Assembly (NCBI RefSeq): GCF_009905375.1
Contig: NC_133655.1
Coordinates: forward strand, 168,073,995 to 168,137,994
From: Apium graveolens
Lineage: Eukaryota; Streptophyta; Magnoliopsida; Apiales; Apiaceae
Length of the DNA stretch: 64,000 bases
Direction of reading: 5' to 3'
Positions 10,487-22,826 of this stretch are shown one piece after another. Both the position numbers and the translations under genes were made by a program. Numbering within the stretch: the first letter of the stretch is position 1; every line of letters starts with the position of its first letter. The notes beneath the pieces are model-generated. The model had not been told where the DNA came from. It ran no database searches and saw nothing but the letters and a program-made list of their open reading frames with translations.

Positions 10487-11975
10487 TGTTGACAAGATAG
10501 TAGCAGAATATTTAACTCAACGATACTGGTATGGATAACTCAACAGAGAATAAAGGACTTGTAAAACATCTATATTCCACTAAAATCAGTTTAGAATGAT
10601 GATTTAGTATATATATATAATGATCTTAGTAGCTACAGTGAAGAAGACGTCAACAGAAGTCCGTATGAAATTCATTAATATGTCCAGGCAATGGAGGAAT
10701 AAGATTGAAATCATTCGAAACACTTATTAGGGTTAGTGTCAAGACTTGAAGGATTCTAAGTGAAGATGAATAGATATAATAAAAAACTTAGCAGTGGATT
10801 ATATAGTTCATAATACGAAGGCATGAGAGCGGAACTAGTCATCTATGAACTAGACCAATTACACTAGGCGTCCGTGATCCATGAATGAAAACTAAGTATT
10901 ATTTCGAGAAGAACTGTTAAGTGGTATTCATAATCAAGATTAATGTCAAAGGATTTAATTATGAAGACCTGAAGATTGGAAGATTAAAGACTTGAAGATA
11001 TAGAGGACTACAGCTCAAGGCATACAAGAATGATTTAAAGGCTTGAAAATATTCTGAGAACAAGTTCCTAGAAAGCCATTGTCAAATTCTAGAATTAAAA
11101 ACAATAAGCTTGGTCAATTTTTAGCCTTACTTGATTGTATTTTCGATTAGTATCCTCCAAGAATTGTATTGTAGATTACTAAGAAGTGTCATGTCACTAT
11201 CATGCACATGGGGGAGGAGTAGACTAGCCACATCTCTCTTTGTTCGATTTCTAGCTTCCCTAAGAAAGTTGTTGTCGATTACTAAGGAGAATGAAAGAGG
11301 TTAGTCGATTTTTAGGAGAACCAAGCATTATATTTTTGATTTGTAGCATCCTGGAAAATCCATTGTTGATTTCTACCTCAAACGAGAACATGAAGTCGAT
11401 TTGTAGCTCTTACAATTATACATTATCGATTTTTAACTTGTATAGTCTATTTCTAGAATCAAAAGACAAGATACTACCTACTACAATTCAAATTGTATGG
11501 ACTACAATGTGCCACATGTCCCTATCTTCTCAATAAAGTCACATCAGTCTATATAACTATCAGATCTTGAAGAGCAAAGTAACATTCTCCAGCAAACAAC
11601 AATAAAGCTCTGCAAAATTCTTTTTTTGTGAGAAAATAGTTCGATTTTATTAAGGTTTTACAAGGGGAAGTGTTTCTCAAATTTCTTCACACAATTAAAA
11701 ATCTCACATATTGATATCACTCACTAGATATAGCTTTATAACTTGTAATTCTTATCATTTGATAAAGTTTTATCTTGTTAGAGTGGTTTGTACCATAAAA
11801 TATATTTATATTCCGTGTTGTAAGCAAACCTTCGGGTATTTATACTTTAAATAAAAGTATATTTACCTTGAGTTGTGTGTGTGTTCGTTTAATTTATATT
11901 CCGGTATTTTAAACGTTTAAAAACGAAGAACATACATTCATCCCACCCTTCTGTATGTACCTAAAGGACCTAACA
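10487..11975 (+). repeat. Element B 5' LTR
   Basis: The probable LTR runs from TGTTGACAAG to GGACCTAACA, about 1489 bp. The 3' border is firm because the primer site follows at once. The 5' border is chosen because it shares TGTTG with the related A LTR. A TATA-like TATATAA is at 11550-11556. Upstream of it, at about 11110-11460, an array of roughly ten variants of GTCGATTTYTAG occurs at irregular spacing. No second B LTR is present in the window. Confidence 0.55.
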
Positions 11976-11977
11976 AT

Positions 11978-11989
11978 TAGTATCAGAGC
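11978..11989 (+). other. Element B primer binding site
   Basis: TAGTATCAGAGC, two bases after the LTR end, matches the complement of the initiator-Met tRNA 3' end except for one G-to-A change. Confidence 0.7.
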
Positions 11990-12192
11990 TTGTTAATCGA
12001 TATACTAATTGAATTCGTTAGGTTGATAAGTTTTGTTTTAATTTTGGTTATGCGGAGACTGGGAGTGTTTTCGTTGATGTAGATCTATTTTTGGGTTTGT
12101 CGATTTGACTTGATTGGATTTTGGTATTGTTGACTGATTGGGTAGTTGTATTTTGAGACAGTATATTGTAAAATTTTCTCAAATCTAAAAAT

Positions 12193-13475
12193 ATGAGTTC
12201 TCAGAATGTCACCAGTATTAAGGTTACTCGGTTCGATAAATCACGGTATAATATATGGAAGAAAAAGATGTTTTTGTATATTCGGGCTTCAAATCCAGGA
12301 TATATGAATGTCTTAAATAATGGAAGACATGTGCCTATGAAGGAAAATCCAACCGTTGTTGGAACTCAAATTCTATATCCTGAAGCTAAATGGACTTCAA
12401 AGGATAAAGAATTAATTGGGTTGGATGAAGGCCTATAACTTATTTTGGTGGATTCTATGGATGATATGAGTCGCCAAATTATGTTATGTGAGAGTGCCAA
12501 GCATATGTGGGAAACCATATAAATGCTAATGGGGGGAACTGAAGTCGTCATGCCAAATCGACTGGATATTTTGACTTCACAATATGAGGCTTTTAAATAT
12601 TTACCAGGAGAAAGTATGACCCAAGTTATTGAAATAAATAAATTATTGAATGAGCTGGGTATACATGGTAAGAATTGTCCTCAGAGAGAAGTCAACAAGA
12701 AGTTCATGATGACCTTGCCTCACCATTTATAGAATAAAGCTCCATCTGTTCGTGAGCGTGTTGACTTCGAGACCATGACACTTGGGAAGCTATATGGTAA
12801 GATGAAAACACATTAGATGGATCAAGAACAAAGAAAAATCATCTATGGTTCTGGTACTAGTTGATAGATTGAATTCTAAATTGCTCAAGACCACTGCACT
12901 TGTTGCCAGTGACTTCTAAGAGCTAGACATAACGGTTGCAAAGACTAAAGCTAAAATGCTATTTGAAGCTAAGATGGATGATGGAAACCTCTCTGGTAAT
13001 CCAAGTGACTATTATACCACAGAGAAGCTGCAGAGTATGGAAAATCTCACTGTGGACAACCTTGCAGGGATGTTCAACAACATCAGGTTTAGAAGGAAGT
13101 AGACTTTAGAGGTTCCACAAGCATAAATCGTGGACAAAGGTCAAATTCATCTTCAAGGTCTGGCTACAAGATAGAAATGGTAGGTTCGGATGCTACAATT
13201 GTCATGAGATTGGGCATTTTTCCACTGAATGTATCCAGTGGTTAGTTTATCAAAAAAGTTTATCTAGTGAAATGAGGCTTAGATGGAAAATTTTATCAGA
13301 AAATGGATCCTGGAAGCTCAAAGAAGTATCCAGTGAAATCTTAGATAGCTCAAAGGAAAATAAGGGATAACAAAGATGATGAAGAAGAGAAATTTGGAAA
13401 TCTTATATTGATGGCAAAATCTTCTTCACATGTATCATTTCCAACTGTTCGTGCTTTACCTATTGATAATCTATG
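12193..13475 (+). pseudogene. Element B gag, 5' part (broken)
   Basis: The start MSSQNVTSIKVTRFDKSRYNIW is followed by KMFLYIR and HVPM, then LTSQYEAFKYLPGESM and LNELGIHG. This is the layout of a Ty1/copia gag like that of elements A and A2. Several stops interrupt it, and a decayed zinc knuckle (CYNCHEIGHFSTEC) is visible near 13190-13230. The frame ends at 13475 where element A is inserted; the rest of gag resumes at 38356. Confidence 0.7.
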
Positions 13476-14498
13476 TGTTGTGAATATGTTGTGCACTTGA
13501 TGATTACCTAAACAAAACATCTAAGTAGATATTACTTAGTGAAATAATGTAGCACTCGACGGATAAGAATTATAGTCCCGACGGATAACTCATTTTAGTC
13601 CCGACGGATGAGTAACTTATTATCCATCGAGTGAGTAGCTTATGTAATAATAAGTTTATAGCACAGTATTGTATGCACCTTTGTATAGAATCTGTAGTAG
13701 CATATAAGTCATGTTGACTTTAACTAGATATGCAGAATAGGTTGATTAACTGTACATAAGCAATGTCTTGTAATTCTGTATAAGTGAAATGAAGTCAAGT
13801 GCCAAAATAGCTACCAACGGATGATTAACAAAGTTTCGACGGATGATCAAATGACTATCAACGGATGTTTAAAATAGCAGTCGACGGATGATCAAGTAAG
13901 TCATCGACGGATGATCTGAAAGTTGGCGGATGATCATATCAAGATTCAAACATCAGTTGAACAGTGAAAGCTGACAGACGGCCGTCGAGTTGGATACAAA
14001 CACACTGTGGAAGCCCATTAACTGGGTAATAGAGGACGAAAAGCAGCAAAGATCAAGATTGTTAGATTTTATATTTATTCAGTTCTTTTGACTTTGTAAT
14101 CTTGGTAATATATAAACCAAGAGAGTAGCAAATAAAAAAAACAACTAAGAGAGCTAAGAAACAAACATAGAGAAATCTTTGTAAGCACTATCTTTAGCAT
14201 TTCCTGTGTTCTTAGTAGTTCTATTTTGTATAAGCAGCTGTGAGCATTTCTGCACACAGAGTCCTCTCGATATATTAAATATATCTCTGGTGGAATTGTT
14301 TAAATCCACCAGAAAGTTTTTAAAGACTCTTGTTTTTAATTACTCTTGTTTTGATTCATTAAAGTTTATATTCCGCATTGTGCTAATCAAAACATATATA
14401 TCTATAATCAAGTTGAACATTTTTATCTCAAGAAAAAGTTCAAGAATTCCATTCAACCCCCCTTCTGTAATTCTTGCTATATTGTTAAGGGACTAACA
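13476..14498 (+). repeat. Element A 5' LTR
   Basis: The LTR runs TGTTGTGAAT...GGGACTAACA, 1023 bp, and matches 37333-38355. Between 13554 and 13995 it holds about eleven copies of TCGACGGAT and variants (CCGACGGAT, AACGGATG), mostly in one orientation. They lie just upstream of the TATA box at 14109-14116. The array therefore lies in U3, where an enhancer would be expected. Confidence 0.95.
14109..14116 (+). promoter_or_regulatory. TATA box in element A 5' LTR
   Basis: TATATAAA in the context GGTAATATATAAACCAAGAG. It is preserved in all four LTRs of this family in the window, for example at 49599-49606 in A2. Transcription would start about 30 bp downstream. Confidence 0.6.
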
Positions 14499-14500
14499 AT

Positions 14501-14512
14501 TGGTATCAGAGC
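14501..14512 (+). other. Element A primer binding site
   Basis: TGGTATCAGAGC lies two bases after the 5' LTR. It is complementary to the 3' end of initiator-Met tRNA, the usual primer for plant copia elements. Confidence 0.9.
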
Positions 14513-14559
14513 AAGCTCTTAATCTACAAAGAGTTTAAAGATCAAAACAATACAACAAG

Positions 14560-16956
14560 ATGAACAAGAAAGATGTTGGAGTCAAGATTCCTTTTCTTGA
14601 TAAAGATAATTACCATCATTGGAAGGTAAAGATGCATCTTCATATGCTTTCTCAAGATGAGGCCTATGTGGACTGCATAGAAAGAGGACCTCATGTTCCA
14701 ATGAGAGCTGCAACAGGAAATGAACCATCTGTTCCAAAGCCAAGGCATGAATGGTCTGATCCTGATATTGAACAAGTCAGGAAAGATAAAAAGGCCATGA
14801 ACATTCTGTTCAATGGTGTTGATGCAGACATGTTTGATAACATCATCAACTGCAAGACTGCCAAGGAAGTTTGGGACACAATACAGATAATCTGTGATGG
14901 TACTGAGCAAGTAAGAGAAAATAAAATGCAGCTCCTGATTCAGCAATATGAGCATTTTCACAATGAAGAAAGTGAGTCACTCACTGACATTTTTAGTAGA
15001 TTCCAAAAGCTACTAAATGCTCTTAAATTGCATGGAAGAGTCTATCAGACTAAAGACTCCAATCTGAAATTTCTCATATCTCTTCCAAAGGAATGGAAAC
15101 CAATGACAGTCTCATTGAGAAACTCACAAGATTATAAGGAGTTTACTTTGGAGAGACTGTATGGCATTCTGAAGACCTATGAGCTTGAGATAGAGCAGGA
15201 TGAAAGAATGGAGAGAGGAAAGAAGAAAGGAGGATCCATTGCACTAGTGGCTGAACTGGAAAAGGAGAAGGAAGTGAAGATGGAAGCTGTGGAATCAACT
15301 TCAAAGGCCTGTGAAAGCAAGGGTAAAGGGCTAGCTGCAGAAATTGAAGATTCATTGAGTCAAGATGACATGGAGGACATTGATGAGCACCTAGCATTCC
15401 TTTCAAGAAGATTTGCCAAGCTCAAGATCAAGAAGAACTTTGGAGCTGCCAAGACAAATAGAAACATGGTGGATAAATCAAAATTCAAGTGTTTCAAATG
15501 TGGCTTGGCAGGGCATTTTGCAAATGAGTGTAGAAAGTCAGATTCCAGTAAGAAAAGATTTGAGTCTGTGGATTATAAGCAAAAATACTTTGATCTACTC
15601 AAACAAAAGGAAAGGGCTTTTATTACATAAGAGAATGACTGGGCAGCTGATGGTTTGAATGAAGATGAGGATGTCAGCTATGTCAATCTAGCCCTTATAG
15701 CCAAATCTGATGAAACAGAGACAAGTTCCTCAAGCAATCAGGTAATTACTACAAACCTTGCACATTTATCTAAAACTGAGTGTAATGATGCAATAAATGA
15801 CATGTCTACAGAATTGTATCATTTGCGTATTACACTTAAGTCCCTCACTAAAGAAAATGCTAAAATCAAATAAAACAACTTGTTTTTGAGTGAGAGGAAT
15901 AATGTGCTTGAGTCTCAGTTTGTTGAGTTTGAGAAACTAAAAATTGAGTGTAGAATTGCTAAGGAGGAATTAACTGAGTCCTTGAAAAAGGAAGAAATTT
16001 TAAAGAAGCAGCTCGATCGTGAATAGGAGGTGATTAAAGCATGGAAAACATCCAGAGATGTTCATGCTCAAATTACCAAGGTTCAAGGAATTGAGTCCTT
16101 TTGTGATGAAGCCTGGAAAAAGAATAAGGAGAAACTAGAACCTATTTTGGTAGATGGATTGCTGACAGATGTCTCGACGGATGATGAGGACTATCCGTCG
16201 GATAACAAAATATGTTATCCGTCGAATGATAAAAATCCTCATCCGTCGGCTGTGAGCAAACCCATTAGCAAAGCCAAATTAACCAAGCTAAATGAAAAGT
16301 ATGGGTCTGTTTCCAAGAACTTTGTTTTAGGGGAGTCAAGTCAAGCCAAGAAAGGGAAGAAGGCTAATGTTGGTCACATGACTGTCAAACAGTTGAGTGA
16401 CAGACTTGAGAAGATAGAGGTAAAAACAGAGACTAAAAGGAAAAATAATAGGAATGGTAAAGTAGGGATTAACAAACATAATAACTACACACCTGACAAA
16501 TATGCTCCTAGAAAAATCTGTGTCAAATGTGGTAGTGTAAATCATTTGTCTGTTAATTACAAATCTGCCATGCCTACTCCCATGTCTGTTCAGCCTCAAT
16601 TCTCTAACATGAATGCCATGCCTCCTATGCCTGTTAATGCTATGCCTACACAGAACATGAATGCACAGTTTGCTAATATGCCATTTACACCTAATCCATA
16701 TTATGCTGCATACAATATGCCTCAAATGCCATTTAGCATGCCTTACTGGAATAACATGTTTGCACCAAGCATGCAATTTCCTGTTAGTCATAACATGCAT
16801 AATAATTCTGTTGCATCTAGTGGTTTCAAAGGCCCAACCCAAATGACTAAGGAAGAATCTGAAATTCCTAAGTCAAATGAGTTAAGACCTAAGAAACAGA
16901 AGAAGAAAGCTAACAAGGCAGGACCCAAGGAAACTTGGGTACCAAAATCAACTTGA
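14560..16956 (+). pseudogene. Element A gag (three nonsense changes)
   Basis: The frame is colinear with the intact 799-codon gag of A2, with in-frame stops at 15628-15630, 15871-15873 and 16024-16026. At these points A2 has Gln, Glu and Gln codons. The N-terminal gag domain starts MNKKDVGVKIPFLDKDNYHHW. A CCHC zinc knuckle (CFKCGLAGHFANEC) is intact. The second one (CVKCGSVNHLSVN) has lost its last Cys to Tyr. A Met/Pro/Asn/Gln-rich tail follows. Nucleotides 16174-16249 hold a cluster of the TCGACGGAT/ATCCGTCGG motif. The frame closes at TGA 16954-16956 before pol begins in another frame. Confidence 0.9.
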
Positions 16957-16970
16957 TTTGATTTTGATGT

Positions 16971-19006
16971 GTGCAGGGAAACAGAAGGAATCTTTGGTAC
17001 TTGGATAGTGGTTGTTCAAGATACATGACTGGTGATTCTACCCTGCTCACAGAGTTTAAAGAGAGAGCTGGTCCAAGTATCACTTTTGGAGATGACAACA
17101 AAGGTTATACTGTGGGATATGGCTTGATTTCAAAGGACAATGTCATCATTGAAGAGGTTGCCTTAGTGGATGGTCTCAAACACAATCTGTTGAGTATCAG
17201 CCAGCTTTGTGATAAAGGCAACTCAGTAACCTTCAACAAAGAAACCTGTGTTGTGATTAATAATCAAAACAACAAAGTGGTTCTCACTGGTGTGAGAAGA
17301 GGAAATGTGTATCTAGCTGACTTCAACTCAACTAAAGCAGAATCTGTAACTTGTCTTCTCAGTAAAGCAAGTCAAGATGAAAGTTGGCTATGGCACAAGA
17401 AGCTATCCCATTTGAACTTCAAGACCATGAATGAGCTGGTAAAGAAAGAGCTGGTTAGAGGCATTCCTCTGGTGGAGTTTACAAAGGATGGACTGTGTGA
17501 TGCCTGCCAAAAAGGGAAGCAAATTAAAGCATCATTCAGGAAGAAACTTGATTCAGCAATTGAAGAACCTCTGCAACTGCTTCACATGGATTTGTTTGGA
17601 CCAGTCAATGTATTGTCAATCTCAAAGAAAAGATTTTGCCTAGTAATTATAGATGATTTCTCAAAGTTCTCTTGGATCTATTTCCTAAAATCCAAAGATG
17701 AAGCTAGTGAAATCATCATCAATCACATAAGGCAAGTTAACAATCATCCTGATTTCAAAGTTAGAAGAATCAGGAGTGACAATGGAACTGAGTTCAAGAA
17801 CTATGTCATGAGAGCATTCTGTGAGGAAAATGGGATCTTGCATGAGTTTTCAGCAGCAAGGACTCCACAACAGAATGGAGTAGTGGAAAGAAAGAATAGA
17901 TCTCTTATTGAAGCTGCAAGGACAATGCTTGAAGAATCAAAATTACCAACATATTTCTGGGCTGAAGCTGTCAACACTGCATGCTACACTCAGAACATCT
18001 CTCTGATTAATCAAGCAAAATGCAAGACACCTTATCAATTGTTCAAAAAGAAGAAGCCAACTCTGAACTTTCTTCATGTCTTTGGCTGTAAATGCTATAT
18101 TCTGAGAAATCAAACTGATCAAAATGGGAAGTTTGATGCTAAAGCAGATGAAGGAATTTTTGTTGGATATGCTGTTGGTAAAGCATATAGAGTCTACAAT
18201 CTAAGAACCAACATTGTTGTTGAATCTATACATGTTGTGTTTGATGATAAAAAGATTGAAGGACTAAAAGATGGAGATTACCATGAGAGCCTCAAATTCG
18301 ACAATATTGAGATGGTCAGTGATGAAAGTGATGATGAGAGTGATCAAGAAATAGTATCTAAGGATAATGCAAACAAATTTACTACAAATGAAGCACAAAA
18401 CTCAACATCCATCGAGTTACATAATGCTTCATCCGTCGGAAGGCAATCTGTATTATCCGTCGGAAGACAACCTGCCTCATTCGTCGGTACTCAAAATTCA
18501 CCATCCGTCGGGTTATCAAAAGGAGCAGGAAGTCAAGACAGATCACCCATAGAAAGCACCCCAATCTCAAATCAAAGATCCACAAACTCAGGGGGAGTTT
18601 CTAGCAATCAAAACTCAATCACACATCAAGACAACATTGAGGTCTCTTCATCTAGGGCTAATCTACCTCAACCAAGAAAATGGACAAAAGATCACCCCTT
18701 TGAACTGATTATTGGTGATGTTTCTTCCAGAGTTCAAATCAGGAGAGTAACTCAAGAAGAATGTCTATACAGCAGCTTCTTGTCTAAGGAAGAACCAAAG
18801 AAGGTAGAAGAAGCCTTATTAGATCCTGATTGGATTTTAGCTATGCAAGAGGAGCTAAACCAATTTGAAATGAATAAAGTATGGAAGCTGGTACCCAAGC
18901 CTAAAGGAAAGAATCCAATAGACACCAAATGGGTATTCAGAAACAAGATGGATGAAAATGGCATAGTAGTAAGGAACAAAGCAAGATTGGTTGCTAAAGG
19001 CTATTG
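16971..19006 (+). pseudogene. Element A pol, 5' part: protease, integrase, start of RT
   Basis: The polyprotein is open from just after the gag stop, in the -1 frame relative to gag. Visible are the protease (LDSGCSRYMTG), the integrase zinc region (HKKLSHLNF...CDACQKGK), the integrase core with D-D-E context (HMDLFGPVN, RSDNGTEFKN, QQNGVVERKNRS), and the RT entry ([21 protein letters not shown]). Positions 18407-18512 hold five copies of ATCCGTCGG or variants, read as S-V-G repeats. The gene is cut within RT by element G; 19002-19006 (TATTG) is the target site. This half has no internal stop. Confidence 0.9.
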
Positions 19007-22000
19007 TGTAATATCCGGAAAATTATGTGAATATTATATGTTAAATAAATAAATATTGTGTGTTTTATAAATTTAAAGTAATTGTTGCTATGATATGAGA
19101 TGTTATAACTGTTATGTATGTTTCTGTACGGGCCAGAAAATTTTTCGGTTGATTAAAATATGCTTAAACTGCAATTATATGAATCTATCTGCAATCGGGA
19201 CGCGTAATTATCAGCATCTTCATTAGGATACCTGTTTTATTTGATTTTATACGTGTGATTGTATTTTACGTGTTTTCGGGATTTTCTGGTAATATAGGGA
19301 TCGTTTCCGTTTTTCAAAAATCAACGGACCGGGACCCCACCGGGACATCAAACCCCACAAAATCCGCGTTTTCATTTTTATAAAATTATTCGTATTTCAA
19401 ATACCCATTATTTTTTTATTTTCGAATTATTCGCAATTTTTGGGAAATTTTGACATTAATTTTATATTTTATCAATTTTAAAATTATTCCCCGTAATTAT
19501 TATTTTGGGGCTTAATTATTGTAATTTAGGTATAAAAACACCCTTAAATAATTTTGGGGATATAATTTGTTATAAGTATAAATAGCATATTTATTGTATT
19601 TTATTTATTTTTATTTTAGAAATTATTAAAAATAAAACCAAAATTTAGGAAAAATCAAAATTGGGGATTTAGGGTTCTAGGGTTCGTTCTTGAGCCAAAT
19701 CGACTGATTGACTACTGATTTCTGATCCGTTCGTTCCGATATTGATCCCATATCAAAGCCCTGAGTTTCCTCTTCAATTCGGTACCAGAATATCAACCTA
19801 AGGTTGGGTATTTTGCGATTTTCATTTTCGTCGATATGAACTCGAATTGGGTACTTCATCTGTGATGATTTTCTGTTTGATTTGATAGTTTAAATAGATT
19901 CCTGAGATGATTTTGAACTTATTTGTATATATAAATGTATCAAACGATTACTTAGATTGGTAGTTCGAATTCAATTTGGGAAGTCGAATTTTCGATTAAA
20001 TTTTCCGTTATTTTTGTTGATGATTTGATGTTGGTGAATACATGAATGGATTACTGTGATTACAAGCTTCGTTTTTAGTTATATGATGTTGAGTTTGGTG
20101 GTTGCTGGGCAGCTCGCCGGAAAACCGACGAGTTCGCCGGATTTTAACTGTTTAATGGCCGGGGAAGATGAACTGGGGAAGGGTTATGGTTGCTGGGTTG
20201 ATAATCCTATTATAGAACGAATTAGGCTTGTTTGGCCTCGAAATCAGGGTGAACCAGAGTGTTCTTGGGCTGGCCGGAGTCCGGCAGAACCTACCGGATT
20301 CTGGGTTTAACCCCAGTTTCCGGCGGGTTTTGACCCGACCCGGTTAGGGTTCTTGCAGGACCCGAAAACCCAATACCCTGACCCGGTTTTCATCCTTATT
20401 TCCCAAAACCCAGCTTCAAAACTTGTTTGTGGGATTTTCTGTTTTATTTATTTTAAAAAAAATTCATTTTCTATTTTTGAAAATCATTTATTTAATTTCA
20501 AAAATCATTTAATAATTATTTTAAATTCTAAAAATTATTTTCTTAATTATTTTAAATTCCTAAAATTATTTTCTTTTATTATTTTCAAAAATTTAATTTG
20601 ATTTAATTATTTATAAATTATTTTAGTTAATTATTTATGAATTCAATTAATTGATTAAAAATCATTTAATCAGTTAATTTCATTTATAAATAGTTAAATA
20701 AATGTAAATTATTTATAATTAATTCGAATAATTTCTAAAAATTATTTTAAGGTTTTAAAAATTATATTTTGGTATTTAAAAATCAATTAATATTATTATT
20801 AATTGATTTAAATCTATTTATTTCTTATTTTATTCATAATAATTAAACCGTTCGTCCGTTTAATACGAAACGAACGCGTACAGACTCAGAAAAATATTGC
20901 GCTTCCAATAAAAATACTTTTGAGACCTAATTTCTTTTATATTGCAATCTTATTTGATTTGTGTATCAGCTTAAGTCGGTATTTGATCGGTAAATGCTAA
21001 TATTGAACTGATTTTCATTCTGAACGCACTGAGACGTACCCCTTAATGATTTGACTTATGTGTTACATAAAATATGTGAGTACGTGTTATATAAATGCCA
21101 TGATTACGTGTTACGTGATATACATGCTATCTGTTATAATTTTAAAATGCCATGCTAGTTATAAACGATCGGGTAGATGTCAAGACGTATAGTTACGTCG
21201 ATTGAGTTTAGATCTGTCAATTAAGATAGTCCTTTTGTTTATAGAATCGAGTAGCAAGGAGCGCAGTCAAGTGTTAGACGGAGATAGTAGCCAGCAGATA
21301 GAAACAGAGTTAAAATAAGAGGTTATTGAGCATACCAGGCAAGTACCCTAACTTCACTTATTGTTCCAGTGACGTTTATTTTGAATCTTATTATGCAAAT
21401 ATTTATATGTTCACATACCATTCAAGTGTTATTGACTCTAAATTTATCCTTTTAATTTCTCTACTATTCTAAGTTCAGAATAGTTAAATATTTTTACATT
21501 TCGCTATAACTTACTCTATACAGTGAAGCTTTAAATTGAGACTAGCGAATAACTAATTGTTCTGGTTATTTCGCCATTGGTTGTTGAGAAAACTCCGGAC
21601 CATGAGAAATGGGGAGTTATGTGGTTAAGGATGTCATTTGATTCGACTCCTTTGATGGAAAATGGTTTTATGGGTTGGATGGTTGCGTAAGAGGCCGTGG
21701 CGGCGGTCCAGTGTGAGCTATGTGTTATACAGGATATAACACCTTGCTAGGCCAATATGTGCCTTGGGTACCTTTTGTTTAGTTGGATATGCTTCGGCAT
21801 ACCGGTGTTGCTCCGCGGCTGATCACCGGCGGCAACACACCGTCGTTCGAGGATTCCAATCCCAAAACATAATATATTGTAAATGTTGTTTATTATCAAA
21901 TTTATATCAGTTTTGATACTGTTCAGTTATTGTAGTTGGTTTTGTTCATCAGATATACTGTTGTTATTCCAAATCATAAGCTATTTACTACTTGCTGAGC

Positions 22001-22364
22001 ATTTCTTTCGCTCATACTTGTTTCTTATCTTGATTCTTTCAGCTAGGCCAGGGCAAGCTTAAGTTCCAGGTCTGACCAGAGGTTATGTGTTTGTAAATAG
22101 TTGGTGTGTTTCCAGGTAGACAGTTTGGGATACTTAATTAGTCTAGAGGTTTGTAATAAAATTTGAATAAGTTGTAAAACTAATTAGACTATGGTTTGTA
22201 ATAACACTTGATTTGTAGTAGTGCCTGTTCCATACTATAACCTGTGATTGATCCAGTGCAGGTAAAGGGGTCGTATTTATTTTATTATTCCGCTGTGATT
22301 ATTTTATTTTAGTTTATTGGCGAGTGACCCCCAAATCTAGACCCCGGGTTTGGAGGGCGTCACA
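19007..22364 (+). repeat. Element G 5' LTR
   Basis: The LTR runs TGTAATATCC...GGGCGTCACA, 3358 bp. A TATA-like TATAAATAG lies at 19577-19585. Much of the rest is extremely AT-rich. An 84-codon ORF at 20056-20310 is preserved in the other LTR only because the two are nearly identical; I assign it no function. Confidence 0.95.
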
Positions 22365-22367
22365 GGT

Positions 22368-22379
22368 TGGTATCAGAGC
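22368..22379 (+). other. Element G primer binding site
   Basis: TTGGTATCAGAG, three bases after the LTR, is complementary to initiator-Met tRNA. Confidence 0.85.
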
Positions 22380-22826
22380 TACAGGTTATGGTCACTGAAA
22401 CAGGCGTAGGATTGTCATAGATGAGTCATAGGAAGATCACATAAGATAGGCGCGTGTAATTTAGCTTTTATAGGATTAAATTTAGGATGTTGGGCTGGGT
22501 TATAGTTAAGTTGTTTAGGTTTCCTGTTTTGTGTTTAGCCTCAGGCCTTGTGTCATTGCCCTGTTATTTTGTTGGTTTAGTTGAGATTTTAAGTAAGGAT
22601 TTATAAGGTTTGGATAATTCGGAGTAAATTTTCTTTATGTTATTATTCTCGAGATAATAAGCAGGATTATGTGATAATCATGTCGCTTGTGTTAATATGG
22701 TAGCAAGTTTATGATATTTTGGAGAAGAGATAGTGTTTGCGAACTTTAATATGTTAAAGAATTGCTACATATTTGACACAATGCTTGACAGATTATTATA
22801 TATGTTGCTTGTTTCTTACCAGAATA

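Noticed and set aside
16174..16249. Motif clusters explained as ordinary codon repeats of a low-complexity protein
   Set aside because: The same 9-mer appears in noncoding LTR and spacer DNA, in both orientations, and in different reading frames in gag, pol and ORF3.
16336..16842. 168-codon minus-strand ORF opposite gag of element A
   Set aside because: It is an antisense shadow of the repetitive Met/Pro/Asn-rich gag segment. The A2 copy does not keep it open at full length.
20056..20310. 84-codon ORF in each G LTR (also 28448-28702)
   Set aside because: It is preserved only because the LTRs are nearly identical and recent. It has no recognisable domain and lies in transcribed LTR sequence.
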